A program made the translations under genes and the position numbers. From CAZKWG01 sp964615375 (GTDB taxonomy: Bacteria > Myxococcota_A > UBA796 > CAZKWG01), in assembly GCA_964615375.1 (NCBI GenBank), contig CAZTOW010000037.1:1-64000 (forward strand): 64,000 nt of DNA, read 5' to 3'. Each line of letters starts with the position of its first letter. Position 1 is the first letter of the stretch. The notes below the pieces were generated by a model. The model was not told the origin of the DNA and searched no databases. It saw only the letters and a program-made list of their open reading frames with translations. This document shows positions 63,401-64,000 of this stretch, piece by piece.

Positions 63401-64000
63401 AGCGCGCGCGTGGAGCCCGGCGATCTGCAGTACATTGAGGCTCACGGGACCGGGACGCCCTTGGGTGACCCCATCGAGGCGCGCGCGATCGGTCACGTCG
63501 TGGGCGCGGCGCAGCCGCCTGGGGAGGTCTGCCGGATAGGCTCCGTCAAGAGCAACCTCGGACACCTGGAGGCCGCCGCGGGCGTGGCCAGCCTGATCAA
63601 GGTCGCCCTGTCCATGAAGCATCGGCAGCTTCCCCGCAGTCTGCACTTTCGCGAGCCCAGCCCCTACATTGACTTCGCGGGCCTGCGCGTCGCCGTGCAG
63701 CAATCTCACAGCGTCTGGCCGTCGCGAGGGGGCCTTTGCCTCGCTGGCGTCAGCGCCTTTGGGTTCGGAGGCACGAACGCGCATCTGGTGCTGGAGGGAC
63801 CGCCGCCAGCGCCGGAGCGCTCCGTGGCAGCGGGCGCTCCGGGGGCGAGCTCATCGGCAGACGCCCGGATCCTGCTCCTCTCTGGACATCGTCCGGAGGC
63901 GCTGGGCGCTCGGGCGCGCGACCTTCTCGCGATGCTCGACGGGCCCTCTCCTGACCTGAGCCTCTCCGACCTCTGCTACACGACAAACCTGAGGAGAACC
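60452..64000 (+). CDS. FAAL-ACP-KS polyketide synthase, cut by the right edge
   Basis: The visible 1183 residues show a loading module plus the start of an extension module. Residues ~1-580 are a fatty-acyl-AMP ligase (YTSGSTSTPRGVMISHRNL, WLPHTHDMGLNSLLWG, PTYGLAEA, GRLKDLLILYGRNHYPQD). An acyl carrier protein follows (~595-670; attachment Ser in SYGLDSLAAIRL, ~631). A ketosynthase begins ~695 (VAIIGIGCRFPG) with catalytic C863 in DTACSSS and the two His motifs EAHGTGTPLGDP and SNLGHLEAAAG. The last residues are the linker towards an acyltransferase. It would activate a fatty acid and elongate it. Start ATG 60452 follows AGGGGCCGCC. Confidence 0.95.
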   Translation, partial: MNRQLRQGTTIIQTLELRATGPSSETEYVFLRDGGGQRDVITFSQLYQEARVIAGALQDLGAGGQRALLLHPAGLGFLSAFFGCLLAGVVAVPAPAPRANRGAERVVSLLQDAEASLVLVPAAMEAQVREQIARSGLSADLRWLCTDVLDAGLAEVWQERAPEPDALAYLQYTSGSTSTPRGVMISHRNLMHNLQALGQFCVGDERPHGVSWLPHTHDMGLNSLLWGIYNDCPLTTMAPASFVQRPLRWLEAIHHAKPGHVYSPAPNFAYDLCARVVTEEQRRSLDLSNWRAAFNGAEPVRLETLRRFCEAFGPCGFQPEAFIPTYGLAEARLFVTGMRDSRIPASLKVRTEALARHEIALASDDEPQTTIVSCGKVADGLRVLIVDPDTRKARAADQVGEIWVQGPSVAAGYWRRSEETAATFGGVVADSGEGPFLRTGDLGFLHGGELHVTGRLKDLLILYGRNHYPQDIERAVERAHALVRPGASAAFSVPMDGGERPVVVAEVSRHFREDQTQEVVNSIRRAISEQCELELYAVCLVRALTQPMTTSGKVQRGLARSAFLGGQLHVVGSWTRPVATEEGDDPPAAPAPARVSATELSEWLTGWIAREMHVPRAELDLRAPFSSYGLDSLAAIRLVGELEVVVGRSLSPTLVYEHPNIGALAAHLGAEQVPLEVAPGARASFDAPIPGEMQVAIIGIGCRFPGADGPEQFWSLLAEGRDAIEEVPRDRWDVASFYDPRPFTPGRMNTRWGGFLKGIDQFDPPFFGISPREAASMDPQQRLLMEVSWEALEDAGLTRSRIARAPVGVFLGISGSEYGALQLTRPDLIDAYWSTGSALSVAANRLSYFYDLRGPSVAVDTACSSSLVAVHLAVQSLRQGECSLAIAGGVNLILTPTITVNFSMGGGTSPDGRCKAFDRSANGMVRSEGVGLVILKPLERALADGDPIYAIIRGSAVNQDGASNGIAAPNREAQEDVLRAACRSARVEPGDLQYIEAHGTGTPLGDPIEARAIGHVVGAAQPPGEVCRIGSVKSNLGHLEAAAGVASLIKVALSMKHRQLPRSLHFREPSPYIDFAGLRVAVQQSHSVWPSRGGLCLAGVSAFGFGGTNAHLVLEGPPPAPERSVAAGAPGASSSADARILLLSGHRPEALGARARDLLAMLDGPSPDLSLSDLCYTTNLRRT

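Overview
The window reads as chromosome of a very GC-rich, Gram-negative, predatory/social-type bacterium, most likely a member of the Myxococcota or a close relative. The evidence is the MopE-type acidic repeats ending in a MYXO-CTERM-like sorting signal (left edge), a second tiny protein with the same kind of tail (16.6 kb), many lipoproteins, FHA/VWA/kinase-like envelope proteins, a TonB-dependent receptor, and the canonical rho-rpmE-DUF1385-prfA gene order. No rRNA, tRNA, CRISPR array or insertion sequence was recognised.

Layout. 0-1.5 kb: the end of a MYXO-CTERM protein, then a small three-gene module on the minus strand (toxin-like, CopG-like, Cas2-fold SinR-like) behind a good sigma70 promoter. 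1.6-9.3 kb: fused alpha/beta E1 dehydrogenase; TetR regulator divergent from a TonB-dependent receptor across a palindromic operator; a lipoprotein; an alkaline-phosphatase-superfamily enzyme. 9.3-13.3 kb: rho (with an altered P-loop), rpmE, DUF1385 membrane protein, prfA. 13.3-26.6 kb: envelope genes: a lipoprotein with a degenerate PHP-like end, a second lipoprotein, a metal-binding HMA protein, and a compact set made of an FHA membrane protein, a polytopic membrane protein, a VWA lipoprotein, a pseudokinase, a probable outer-membrane protein and a secreted protein.

26.6-51.6 kb: a complete-looking extracellular/cytoplasmic contractile injection system (eCIS) locus in two divergent arms. 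The minus arm carries the AAA+ ATPase, a DUF4157 (eCIS-core) metallopeptidase-like protein, an M20 ArgE-like deacylase and an acidic-tailed protein. The plus arm carries an unknown basic protein, a Pvc16-like cap (DUF4255), sheath 1, a tail-assembly-chaperone-like protein overlapping DUF6760, sheath 2, tube, a 1835-residue Cys-free Ala/Arg/Pro-rich giant in the tape-measure position, LysM tube initiator, gp27-like hub, gp25, baseplate J, tail protein I, a baseplate-associated protein, and a membrane protein with a ubiquitin-like N-terminus and a C4HC3 zinc finger. No gp5-type spike or PAAR tip lies in the usual place.

51.6-54.9 kb: a ClC channel, an unknown small protein and a secreted protein. 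From about 55 kb the codon use relaxes (more A/T at third positions). 55.1-59.1 kb is a tightly overlapped six-gene operon: GNAT, a DGKE-repeat peptide, a degenerate ATP-grasp-like protein, a full ATP-grasp ligase, an SDH/ClpP-class serine protease and an exported alpha/beta hydrolase. It looks like an undescribed peptide-modification (graspetide-like RiPP) system. 59.2-64 kb starts a polyketide cluster behind a strong promoter: an MDR-type reductase and a FAAL-ACP-KS synthase that runs off the right edge.

The most promising undescribed systems are the ATP-grasp/DGKE operon and, inside the eCIS locus, the giant protein and the ubiquitin-like/zinc-finger membrane protein.
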